A stretch of DNA of 31,058 nucleotides from CAZHAX01 sp964530325 (GTDB lineage Bacteria; Chloroflexota; Anaerolineae; B4-G1). Below, in pieces: positions 1 through 6,472 of this stretch. The stretch is taken from contig CAZHAX010000028.1 in the NCBI GenBank assembly GCA_964530325.1, positions 1-31,058 on the forward strand, given 5' to 3'. Position 1 is the first letter of the stretch; each line of letters opens with the position of its first letter. A program made the position numbers and the translations under genes. Under the pieces are notes generated by a model. It ran no database searches and was not told the DNA's origin. It saw nothing but the letters and a program-made list of their open reading frames with translations.

Positions 1-2594
1 GTGGCCACCCCGCCGGCACCGACAGTGGGCGTGGTCGTATCCTTGTCGATGGTGAGCTCGGCGCCGACGACGGTCACATCCTCGTCGTCCTCAGGGTCCT
101 CGCCGTCTGGTGTATCTCCATCCTGGGCGACCAGGCCCGCATCGTCGATATCTCCTGTCTGGGTCGACCAGGCCAAGACGGTGTTGTCATAGGTACCGGA
201 GCGCACGGAGCTGGCGACGTCGACGTTGAAGGTAATCGTGATCCTGCCGGTGGGGCTGATGTCCCAGGTACCCCAGACAGCGGTGCCCGCGCCGTAGGTC
301 GGGTTGCTCGTGCTCGTGCGCGTGGCGTTCGAGTCCTCGACTACTCCGCAGGAAGCGTAGGTGAAGCCTGCAGGCAGCGTGTCCGTGACCACGATGTTGC
401 GCACTGGCGAAGCGCTCTCGTTGTGCAGCTTGACTGTGTACGTAGCCACGCCGCCGGCATCGACCGTAGGCGTGCTCGTGTCCTTGTCGATGGTCACTTG
501 ATTCAGATAGATGTGGGCGCTGTCGAAGGCGGTGAAGGTTTGGTCGCCGCGCGTGCCTTGGGCGAGCGCGTCGTTGCGGTTGTCGCCGCCGGAGGCACCC
601 GCCGTCGTCTCGGCCTCGAAGGTGATCGTCATCATGTCGGTGGGATCCATGTCCTGGAGGAGAATCCAGAACAGGTCGTCCCCATTGATGATCGGGTTGG
701 CGTCCGTTCCGGTGAGCACAGCCGTATCCGGCAGTGTGATGATCGCCGTGTTGGTGATGTAGGCCCAGCCGGTAGGCAACGTGTCTGTCACGACGACATC
801 GTCGACGGTGAAGCTGTAGGCCGGAATACCCAGCGTGAATGTGGCCACCTGGCCGGCGCCGAGCGGAAGCGAATCAGGTTCAGCCGTCTTGCGAATGCCA
901 AGAACGGGATCGATCCAGCTCTCTGGTAGAGGCAGCGTGGTGTAGCCCATGTCGAGGTAGGGGGTGCCAATAGCCGCCGTGTCCGGGTCCTCTCCCCAGG
1001 CAACTGCGAGAGGCGCGGACGACCAGATGCGCATGCCGGTGTTCTCGTTGTCCGGATCGAAGATCTTCTGCGAATCAAGGCGGTTGAGGATGTACGTGAC
1101 ATCGGGCGTCCCGTCGGTGGGGCTGAAGTCGGCATAGACGACGGTGTCGTCACGCACCGGGGTTACGAAGGCGGGAGAGCCGTTGTTGACTGGGGTGGCG
1201 TCACTGCTGCCGGGGGCCCAGCCCAGGAAGTACTCCTGAGTGAGGGCGAAGGCTGGGACAAGACTGTAGCCCCAGTCGTAGTTGGCGGTCTCTGTATCCC
1301 CGGAGCCTATTCCCCAGAAGATGTCGTCAGAGTACAGGTAGACTCCGGAGTCGATGGGCACAAGGTGGCCACTGCCGTCCTGGTAGGACACGGTACTGCG
1401 GGCGGGGATGACGAAGCTGCCCGAGCCAGACTGGTCCTCGCAGTTGACCACGATAGCGGCGGTGCTTGAGTTGTACAGGTAGAGGTCGGTGTTCCCCGCC
1501 GAGAAGCCTCCTACAGGGCTGAAGTACTCGTTGTCCCAAAGCTGGCTGGGAACGGCGCTGTATCCACGAATCTCGGAGTACGCACCGCTCTGCGCCTGGC
1601 CGACCATGAACTGGACCTGCACAGGGTTGGTCGCAGCCACGGTCGTACCGGCATTCACGCCGTACAGCTGGGTCACGCCGCCCTCGTTGAGTATCTGGCT
1701 CACATCGACGCCGGGCGTCGAGGGGTCGTCGATTTGGACAATCGTTCCCGCGGTCGTCGCCTGAACGATGACGTAGACCCGATCGAAGTCGTCATATAGA
1801 TGCGGCGCCAGGGCCAGGTCCTGACCCACAGGGATGGCGTAGTCAGTCATGAACGGCTTCGTGGGGTAGAGCTCCCAGGCCAGGGCGAAGACCGTGCCGA
1901 TCGACTCCGGCCAGCTGGCTCGTGATACGGTTACTGCGCCACCCGCGACGTAGATCCGGTCCCGTCCGTCGTAGTAGATGCCCGTGCCACGTGGGTTGAC
2001 AGGGATGTTGCTGCTCTCGAACTCGGCTACGTCTCCGCGGTCGACGTAGCGTATCTCGTCGGCCGTGGCGGAGGCGTTGTCCGGGTCGAAGTCGTATCCG
2101 TCCTCCCAGTGATCGTAGTACAGCGTCGTGTTGTCCGTCGCACCCGTCACGGCGATGACGGCGTGGAGACCGTCGCCCTCGACCAGCACCGGGTCGTTGT
2201 CCAGATCCACGTAAATCGCCCATAGCTGCTCCGATCCGCCCGGGATGTAGTACTCGGAGTAGCCGGCGGTCACGGCCGCCCGAGCAACCTGCAGCGGCGG
2301 CAGCATTGAGGCTATCCAGGCTATGGCCAGGAATAGACGCAGCAGGCGAGAGGGCAGTGGCAGAGGCCGGGAGTGCCTATGGCGACGTCGCCGAGCAGGG
2401 CCGTCACAGAAGTGGCGTGCAGGCAGCCCAGCCAGAACGCGGCTGCCGCCTTCGGGGCCAGGCGCGATATCACCGCGATCCGCAGACGCTCCGACGAGAG
2501 CCGTCTGCCGAGGACCCGGGCCAGAACGCAGGGCGCGCGTCAGAAGCGGCAGGCCGAGACTGATGGCGAATGCCAGCACAATGAAGCTTGTCAC
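1..2594 (-). CDS. Large secreted surface protein with DUF11-type repeats (3' end outside window)
   Basis: One frame is open from GTG 2594 to the left edge, at least 864 residues. The GTG has a GGAGG six bases upstream. Residues about 86-106 are hydrophobic and resemble a signal peptide ending near QVARA. Residues about 106-560 are a beta-rich extracellular region full of Gly, Asp, Thr and Tyr. From about residue 565 come repeats opening with KTAEP or TIDKDT and carrying VVTDTLP, the pattern of DUF11 conserved-repeat domains of surface proteins; the third repeat is cut by the window edge. It lies downstream of the LPETG gene on the same strand, 91 bp away, so they are probably co-transcribed. 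The first 85 residues look unlike a secreted protein and another frame there has more coding-like codon use, so the true start is uncertain. The role is probably adhesion or surface-layer structure; no catalytic motif was seen. Confidence 0.82.
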   Translation of the reverse strand, partial: MTSFIVLAFAISLGLPLLTRALRSGPGPRQTALVGASADRGDIAPGPEGGSRVLAGLPARHFCDGPARRRRHRHSRPLPLPSRLLRLFLAIAWIASMLPPLQVARAAVTAGYSEYYIPGGSEQLWAIYVDLDNDPVLVEGDGLHAVIAVTGATDNTTLYYDHWEDGYDFDPDNASATADEIRYVDRGDVAEFESSNIPVNPRGTGIYYDGRDRIYVAGGAVTVSRASWPESIGTVFALAWELYPTKPFMTDYAIPVGQDLALAPHLYDDFDRVYVIVQATTAGTIVQIDDPSTPGVDVSQILNEGGVTQLYGVNAGTTVAATNPVQVQFMVGQAQSGAYSEIRGYSAVPSQLWDNEYFSPVGGFSAGNTDLYLYNSSTAAIVVNCEDQSGSGSFVIPARSTVSYQDGSGHLVPIDSGVYLYSDDIFWGIGSGDTETANYDWGYSLVPAFALTQEYFLGWAPGSSDATPVNNGSPAFVTPVRDDTVVYADFSPTDGTPDVTYILNRLDSQKIFDPDNENTGMRIWSSAPLAVAWGEDPDTAAIGTPYLDMGYTTLPLPESWIDPVLGIRKTAEPDSLPLGAGQVATFTLGIPAYSFTVDDVVVTDTLPTGWAYITNTAIITLPDTAVLTGTDANPIINGDDLFWILLQDMDPTDMMTITFEAETTAGASGGDNRNDALAQGTRGDQTFTAFDSAHIYLNQVTIDKDTSTPTVDAGGVATYTVKLHNESASPVRNIVVTDTLPAGFTYASCGVVEDSNATRTSTSNPTYGAGTAVWGTWDISPTGRITITFNVDVASSVRSGTYDNTVLAWSTQTGDIDDAGLVAQDGDTPDGEDPEDDEDVTVVGAELTIDKDTTTPTVGAGGVA

Positions 2595-2601
2595 TAGCTA
2601 C

Positions 2602-2696
2602 CTCCAGAGTACGGCGCGCCAATGCGGACGGCGCGCCATGTGGTTCGTTGCTCCAGGCCACACCAGTGATGACAGCTAGGCTTGCCTACTCTGGAG
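2602..2696 (-). promoter_or_regulatory. Inverted repeat that can hide the Shine-Dalgarno of the large surface gene
   Basis: CTCCAGAGTA at 2602-2611 and TACTCTGGAG at 2687-2696 are perfect inverted repeats. In the minus-strand mRNA the 5' arm lies in the last codons and stop of the LPETG gene, and the 3' arm contains the GGAG of the next gene's Shine-Dalgarno. Between them, two copies of the self-complementary GGCGCGCC (2613-2620 and 2630-2637) form an inner 8-bp hairpin. A ribosome finishing the upstream gene would melt the outer helix and expose the site, which is the classic layout for translational coupling. Confidence 0.55.
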
Positions 2697-3054
2697 TGGC
2701 GCGGCTGGCCTTCTCCCGCCTGGTCGTGCGGGCGCTCCGGGTCAGGATCACAAGCGGAAAGGCGAGAACGACCATGACACCGAACGCCAGTAAGACACCG
2801 GCGTCAGTACCATCCGCCTCGCCGGTCTCAGGCAGCAGAGGTCCTGGAGTCGGAGTCGCGGGAGGCGGAGGGGGAGACCCCGAGGGCAACGTGGGAGTGC
2901 GAGTAGCGGTGGGCGTGGAGGTCGTTGTGGGGGTGAAGGTCGGCGTGAAGCCGCGCGGCAGGTCAGCGAGCGACCCGGCCGGAACAGCCAGCGCCGCGAC
3001 CATCAGCACCAGCGCCACCACAAGGACGATAGATACACGTCTCACGCTTTTCAC
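2686..3054 (-). CDS. Small LPETG-anchored cell-wall surface protein
   Basis: 122 residues, GTG start with GGAGGAG about five bases upstream. The order of parts is that of a sortase substrate. Residues 1-30 are a signal peptide (basic KSVRR then a hydrophobic core). A central linker follows that is rich in Thr and Pro (repeats such as TPTFTPT and TATRTPT). Then come LPETG and a second hydrophobic helix (GVLLAFGVMVVLAFPL), and finally a basic tail with RTTRREK. Almost nothing lies between linker and anchor, so it may be a spacer or tether rather than an enzyme. A probable cognate sortase is encoded at 5276-6031 on the same strand but in a separate unit. It precedes the DUF11-repeat gene, probably in one transcript from the promoter at 3387-3415. 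Confidence 0.85.
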   Translation of the reverse strand: MKSVRRVSIVLVVALVLMVAALAVPAGSLADLPRGFTPTFTPTTTSTPTATRTPTLPSGSPPPPPATPTPGPLLPETGEADGTDAGVLLAFGVMVVLAFPLVILTRSARTTRREKASRATPE

Positions 3055-3386
3055 GTCTCCTCCTCAGCCTTCAGGCACCAACACCTACAGATACGTCGCG
3101 CTCGGTCCGCAGAGCGACTATAGCACCCACGCGGAACGCCACCCACTGGCGACTGCGACGTTCGACGTTGTGTGCGTTCGAATGGGAGACGCAGACGCCA
3201 TCAACCGGGTCGGCGAACGCGTTCGGTCCGACCACTCTATAGCAGCAATCCCGGGCGGCACCTTCCTTCGGCCGCCCCGCTCGGTGACGGGTCCCTCTAG
3301 TACTCTCCTCCGATCGCTCACCAGCCGGGGAATGGCTGCCGGCACATGTCGGAGGGCGGCAGGTTACGGTAACTTCTCTTCCCCTA
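3055..3386 (-). promoter_or_regulatory. Long untranslated leader of the surface operon
   Basis: About 325 bases separate the predicted transcription start (about 3380) from the GTG at 3054. No convincing gene is present. The leader contains paired segments: GGTCGG/CCGACC (3208-3213 and 3228-3233) enclosing the perfect 12-bp palindrome CGAACGCGTTCG (3214-3225), plus CCTCCGA/TCGGAGG arms further upstream in the transcript. These could be an RNA element or an operator. I do not recognise a known riboswitch here. Confidence 0.35.
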
Positions 3387-3415
3387 AGTATACACTGCCT
3401 GGAGCATGCCGTCAA
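3387..3415 (-). promoter_or_regulatory. Sigma-70-type promoter for the surface operon
   Basis: On the minus strand TTGACG (3415-3410), a 17-bp spacer and TATACT (3392-3387). It points toward the LPETG gene. Box quality and spacing match the other promoters of this window. Confidence 0.6.
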
Positions 3416-3624
3416 GCTGACTTCGGCGCCGGCCGCGATATCCCAGATAGCATCGCCAGCTATTATGTAGAACCGTACCCCTCCCTCTATTCGAACGCAG
3501 CTTGAGAGCGTGGACGCTCGGCGCCGTTCCAGGCCAGCTCAGCGTCGCCCGCCAGTACCGAGCTCCAATCTCGCCGCGCTACTGCCGCCCAACAGAGGTT
3601 CCGAGACACACGCACTCTTCATCC

Positions 3625-3653
3625 TTGACAGGTAGGGACAAATGTGGTATCTT
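3625..3653 (+). promoter_or_regulatory. Sigma-70-type promoter for the cold-shock gene
   Basis: A perfect TTGACA (3625-3630), 17-bp spacer and TATCTT (3648-3653). Predicted start near 3660 gives a leader of about 100 nt before the ATG at 3760, typical of cold-shock genes. In the leader GCGCCTC (3683-3689) can pair with GAGGCGC (3727-3733), leaving the AGGAGG free. Confidence 0.7.
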
Positions 3654-3759
3654 GCCGGCCGTTGTGCGTGCCCCGGCAGCCCGCGCCTCGCCTCCCCGTT
3701 CAGCGGCGGAGAGCGGGTGGCGGCCTGAGGCGCAAGATTGCAGGCAGGAGGAAAGCCTA

Positions 3760-4101
3760 ATGGAGTTCGGGAGTCGCGCATCTGGCACCGTCCAGTGGTT
3801 CAGTCGCGTGAAGGGCTACGGCTTCATCCGCCCGGACGGCCAGGAAGAGGACGTTTTCGTTCACTACTCGTCGATCGTCGGAGAGGGATACAGAAACCTG
3901 CGCCGTGGCCAGAAGGTCGAGTTCACGATGGAGGACTCGGACAAGGGCCCCCAAGCCGTGGACGTGACTGAGATCGCAGGCGAGGAGGGCTTCAGCGATA
4001 AGGTGGGAATCGCGGACGACCTCAGCGACGATGCGTACGCCCAGCCGGCAGCTATCTCTGCTGCTGCCGACGAGGGCGAAGCTGCGGAAGCGGCCGTCTA
4101 A
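3760..4101 (+). CDS. Cold-shock domain protein with acidic C-terminal tail
   Basis: 113 residues. ATG 3760 is chosen because AGGAGG lies eight bases upstream and homology starts just after it; the frame is open further upstream but a promoter lies there. Residues about 8-72 form a single cold-shock domain with both nucleic-acid-binding motifs: KGYGFI (RNP1) and VFVHYSSI (RNP2), preceded by GTVQWF. Such proteins bind single-stranded RNA or DNA and act as RNA chaperones. Family members are usually about 65-70 residues; this one has about 40 extra residues, acidic and alanine-rich, which may be disordered and modulate binding. It is monocistronic, with its own promoter and a strong hairpin after the stop, and converges on holA. 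Confidence 0.93.
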   Translation: MEFGSRASGTVQWFSRVKGYGFIRPDGQEEDVFVHYSSIVGEGYRNLRRGQKVEFTMEDSDKGPQAVDVTEIAGEEGFSDKVGIADDLSDDAYAQPAAISAAADEGEAAEAAV

Positions 4102-4126
4102 GTCGATACTTGAGGTGACACGCACC

Positions 4127-4157
4127 AGGCCCCGGTGGCGCCATGCCACCGGGGCCT
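4127..4157. terminator. Bidirectional hairpin between csp and holA
   Basis: A perfect 13-bp stem: AGGCCCCGGTGGC (4127-4139), loop GCCAT, GCCACCGGGGCCT (4145-4157). It lies between convergent genes, so it can end both transcripts. There is no strong T-tract on either side. Confidence 0.65.
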
Positions 4158-4194
4158 CTGTGTTGCGCAGCCCCTACCCACTGAGAATCGATCG

Positions 4195-5226
4195 CTACAG
4201 GCCAGGCAGGGCCTCGACGAGCAGATCGAGCGCCACTTCGGCATCGATCTGGCCGGTCTTGATCCGCACATCCGTCTCCAGCAGTTGGCGGAGCGCCTTA
4301 TCCAGGTGCTCTGTGGTGAACCGGTTGGCCTGCGTCCACAGCTTGCCCGCCGGATAGGGATGAAGCTTCAGCTCACGGGCCACGTCCGCCGGGCCGGCAC
4401 CCCCGCTCTTCAGCTCCTTGACCTGGATCAACAGGCGGAACTGGCGGACTATCATCGCCAGTATCCGCAGCGGATGCTCGCCACCGTCGAGCAGACCGTG
4501 CAAGACACGCGCGGCTGAGCGGCTGTCCCGCCCTCCCATCGCGTCGACGAGATCGAACACAAGCGCCGCCTGGGCGTAGGGGACCACGGCGTCTATGTCC
4601 GCCACGGTGATCTTCCTCTCGCCTCCGGCGTAGGTCACCAGTTTATCTACCTCCTGATCCAGCACCCGAAGATCGCTTCCAACAAGTGCCGCCAGGTGCT
4701 GGGCTGCCCGTCCCTCGATGCCCCCGCCGTACCTGGCGGCGCGCTTCTCCACCCAGCGGCCCAGCTGCCTCGCCTCAGGAGGATCGAAGCGGCGGACGTA
4801 GCCCCGCTCGTGCTTCTGGGCCAGCTTGAGGATCGCATGACGCGCCGGCAGCGCCTGGCTTTCCACGAATACCAGGCGGGTCGTCTCCGGTACCTGTGGC
4901 AGGTACTCACACAGTTCGCCCAGGAAGTCGGAGGCCCCGGACAGGGATTCCTCGCTCCCACGCCGGCTCAACCTGGCCAGCAGGCCTGTGACGATCACCA
5001 GCCTCTTGTCCGCCAGGAAAGGCACGGTATCGCAGGCGTGCCTCAGCTCCCCCATGCCGACGCTGGTGCCGTCGAGCACCGTCGTGTTCAGATCCGCGGT
5101 CTCGGGCGTGCCCAGGCGCTGCCTGAGTTCGGCCAGGGCCTCTGAGCTGGACAGGTCGTCAGCGCCGTGGAATACGTAGAATGTGGGAGGTGGATTCGAC
5201 ATCTTCGGCGAGTGGTCGCTTCTCAC
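4195..5226 (-). CDS. holA: DNA polymerase III subunit delta
   Basis: 343 residues from GTG 5226, or 335 from ATG 5202 (MSNPPPTF), which may be the better start because the family homology (FYVFHGADD) begins just after it; neither has a strong Shine-Dalgarno. HolA is the subunit of the clamp loader that opens the beta sliding clamp. Visible family features are the N-terminal YVFHG segment, the PFLADKRLVIV block of the ATPase-like fold, the long helical middle, and the C-terminal collar region (GEHPLRILAMIVRQFRLL ending near LDLLVEAL). Length is normal for the family. It lies 49 bp downstream of the sortase gene and is probably its operon partner, with no obvious functional link. A GCCCCG/CGGGGC hairpin (5227-5242) abuts the GTG. 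Confidence 0.92.
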   Translation of the reverse strand: MRSDHSPKMSNPPPTFYVFHGADDLSSSEALAELRQRLGTPETADLNTTVLDGTSVGMGELRHACDTVPFLADKRLVIVTGLLARLSRRGSEESLSGASDFLGELCEYLPQVPETTRLVFVESQALPARHAILKLAQKHERGYVRRFDPPEARQLGRWVEKRAARYGGGIEGRAAQHLAALVGSDLRVLDQEVDKLVTYAGGERKITVADIDAVVPYAQAALVFDLVDAMGGRDSRSAARVLHGLLDGGEHPLRILAMIVRQFRLLIQVKELKSGGAGPADVARELKLHPYPAGKLWTQANRFTTEHLDKALRQLLETDVRIKTGQIDAEVALDLLVEALPGL

Positions 5227-5242
5227 GCCCCGCTGCCGGGGC
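5227..5242 (-). other. Intercistronic hairpin between sortase and holA
   Basis: GCCCCG, loop CTGC, CGGGGC in plus orientation, directly before the upstream candidate start of holA. It could be a weak attenuator, or could mask the start if GTG 5226 is used. Confidence 0.35.
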
Positions 5243-5275
5243 GGCGCGAAGCGCTGTTGGGCCTCAGCCTGGCGC

Positions 5276-6031
5276 TCAGCCGCCGGCCAGGGCAGACGCC
5301 GGATGGGCGATGACCAGCAGCCGATAGCGGAGGCTGCCGTAGGGATGACAGGTGACCAGCGTCAATCTTACGTCGTCGGTGGGCATTATGTAGCGAGCGT
5401 TCTCCTGCCTGACCTCCAGCGGCTGATCGCCCTCAGGAAGCATCAGCACGGAGCTGACAACGAAGTCGTAGCCGCCCCTGCCCGCATAGACGGCGATGAC
5501 GTCACCCTCTTCCAGCTGGTAGAGATCGCGGAAGACCTCTCCATACATCGTGTTGTGGCCACTGATCACGGTGTTGCCGGGCTGCCCCAGAGGGGCCGAC
5601 GTATTGTGCCAACCGGCAGCGTGCATTGCTGGCGCTTCCCACAGCTTCTGCGATTGACCGTCGATGGTCACCTCACTCGTGGTGGCCGGCACTACCGGGG
5701 CGTCCAATCTGATCGCCGGGATAACGATGTGCGTGGGCACGGCTGGGGCCCGCGTCGGCGTCTCCCGGACTTCCTGTGAGGACTGAGATGTCTGGGGTCG
5801 GGCCAGCATCAGTGCCGGCTCTCCCTCTCCCTCGAGAGGAGAGATGAAGGCGGTGTCGGCGGCATCGCTGGGAGCGCCGGGAATATCGGCCAGGCGGGAA
5901 GCGAGATAGGGATACACAAGCAGGCCGCCAACGAGTACAAGCGACAGCACACCGGCGGCGATAATCTCGCTGGCCGGACAGGGGTCGGCGTCCGGCCCGG
6001 CGCCTACTTCGATCTCTTCAGCTATCTCCAT
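5276..6031 (-). CDS. Sortase (class D/E-like transpeptidase)
   Basis: 251 residues. Sortases are membrane-anchored cysteine transpeptidases that cut LPXTG-like signals and attach the protein to the cell envelope. A single TM helix spans about residues 23-47, followed by a linker of about 50 residues and the catalytic domain from about residue 98 (PTHIVIPAIRLDAPV). The catalytic His is in SGHNT (His159), the Cys in TLVTCHP (Cys228) and the Arg in SLRYRL (Arg235), so the triad is complete. The short TLVTC motif and overall length suggest class D/E rather than A or B, which is inference. The LPETG protein at 2686-3054 is a likely substrate. The ATG lies about two bases from the predicted transcription start and has no Shine-Dalgarno, so translation may be leaderless. 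Confidence 0.93.
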   Translation of the reverse strand: MEIAEEIEVGAGPDADPCPASEIIAAGVLSLVLVGGLLVYPYLASRLADIPGAPSDAADTAFISPLEGEGEPALMLARPQTSQSSQEVRETPTRAPAVPTHIVIPAIRLDAPVVPATTSEVTIDGQSQKLWEAPAMHAAGWHNTSAPLGQPGNTVISGHNTMYGEVFRDLYQLEEGDVIAVYAGRGGYDFVVSSVLMLPEGDQPLEVRQENARYIMPTDDVRLTLVTCHPYGSLRYRLLVIAHPASALAGG

Positions 6032-6039
6032 CCGCAGTG

Positions 6040-6068
6040 ATTATACAGCACGGAAGCAGCGCCCACAA
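6040..6068 (-). promoter_or_regulatory. Promoter of the sortase-holA unit
   Basis: On the minus strand TTGTGG (6068-6063), 17-bp spacer and a perfect TATAAT (6045-6040). The start would fall near 6033, while the sortase ATG is at 6031. Confidence 0.7.
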
Positions 6069-6416
6069 GGGCGGCGTTCGGCCGCGCCCGCCGGCTGTAG
6101 TGGGTCAGGGCATCGATGCCATGGCGCTGTGGCCGCACATGCATCGCCGCGGGCTGAAGCCCACGGCCGATAGCAGAACCCTGCTTCGCAGGCTGGGAGT
6201 TCCGGCCGCCTGCAGGGCGGGCTGCGCCCAGTACGTGGCCACCCCGTCGATGTCAAGCCAGGCGCTGAGATGGCCGAACCGTCCGGACTCCCTCCAGCCC
6301 CACAAGGGCCTTGCTTTCTCCGGGCGACGGTTCAGCATCGGGCGCCCAGGGGCCGGGCGGGTTGCGTATCAGGCGTAGGCGCGATAGCGATGCCTTGGCG
6401 CATGCACTGGGCAGGG
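6069..6416. repeat. Intergenic region with three REP-like palindromes
   Basis: No convincing gene between the divergent promoters. Three hairpins lie within 75 bp: 6146-6167 (GCCGCGGGCT ga AGCCCACGGC, one mismatch), 6180-6192 (CCTGC ttc GCAGG) and 6206-6220 (CCGCC tgcag GGCGG). The GGGCTgaAGCCC core resembles dispersed palindromic repeats of other bacteria; copy number in this genome cannot be judged from one window. Confidence 0.4.
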
Positions 6417-6445
6417 TTGACCTGCCCCAGTCACTGGTCTATAAT
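6417..6445 (+). promoter_or_regulatory. Promoter for the 471-aa protein and GH3-like operon
   Basis: TTGACC (6417-6422), 17-bp spacer, perfect TATAAT (6440-6445). Start near 6452, about 21 nt before ATG 6473. This excludes the longer in-frame start at 6311. Confidence 0.75.
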
Positions 6446-6472
6446 ACGCCCGCTTCGCGGAGACAGACACTC

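Noticed and set aside
3126..3146. A T-box-like GGGTGG...CCGCG on the minus strand
   Set aside because: The bulge has two extra bases and lacks the ACC of the T-box core, no specifier stem was found, and the downstream gene is not amino-acid related.
2588..3505. A 305-codon plus-strand open frame
   Set aside because: It is antisense to the LPETG gene, which has signal peptide, sorting motif and Shine-Dalgarno; the plus-strand product is low-complexity Val/Gly and Arg/Ser sequence.
6311..6472. N-terminal extension of the 471-aa protein
   Set aside because: A near-perfect promoter at 6417-6445 lies inside it, and the extension is Arg/Gly-rich without family features.
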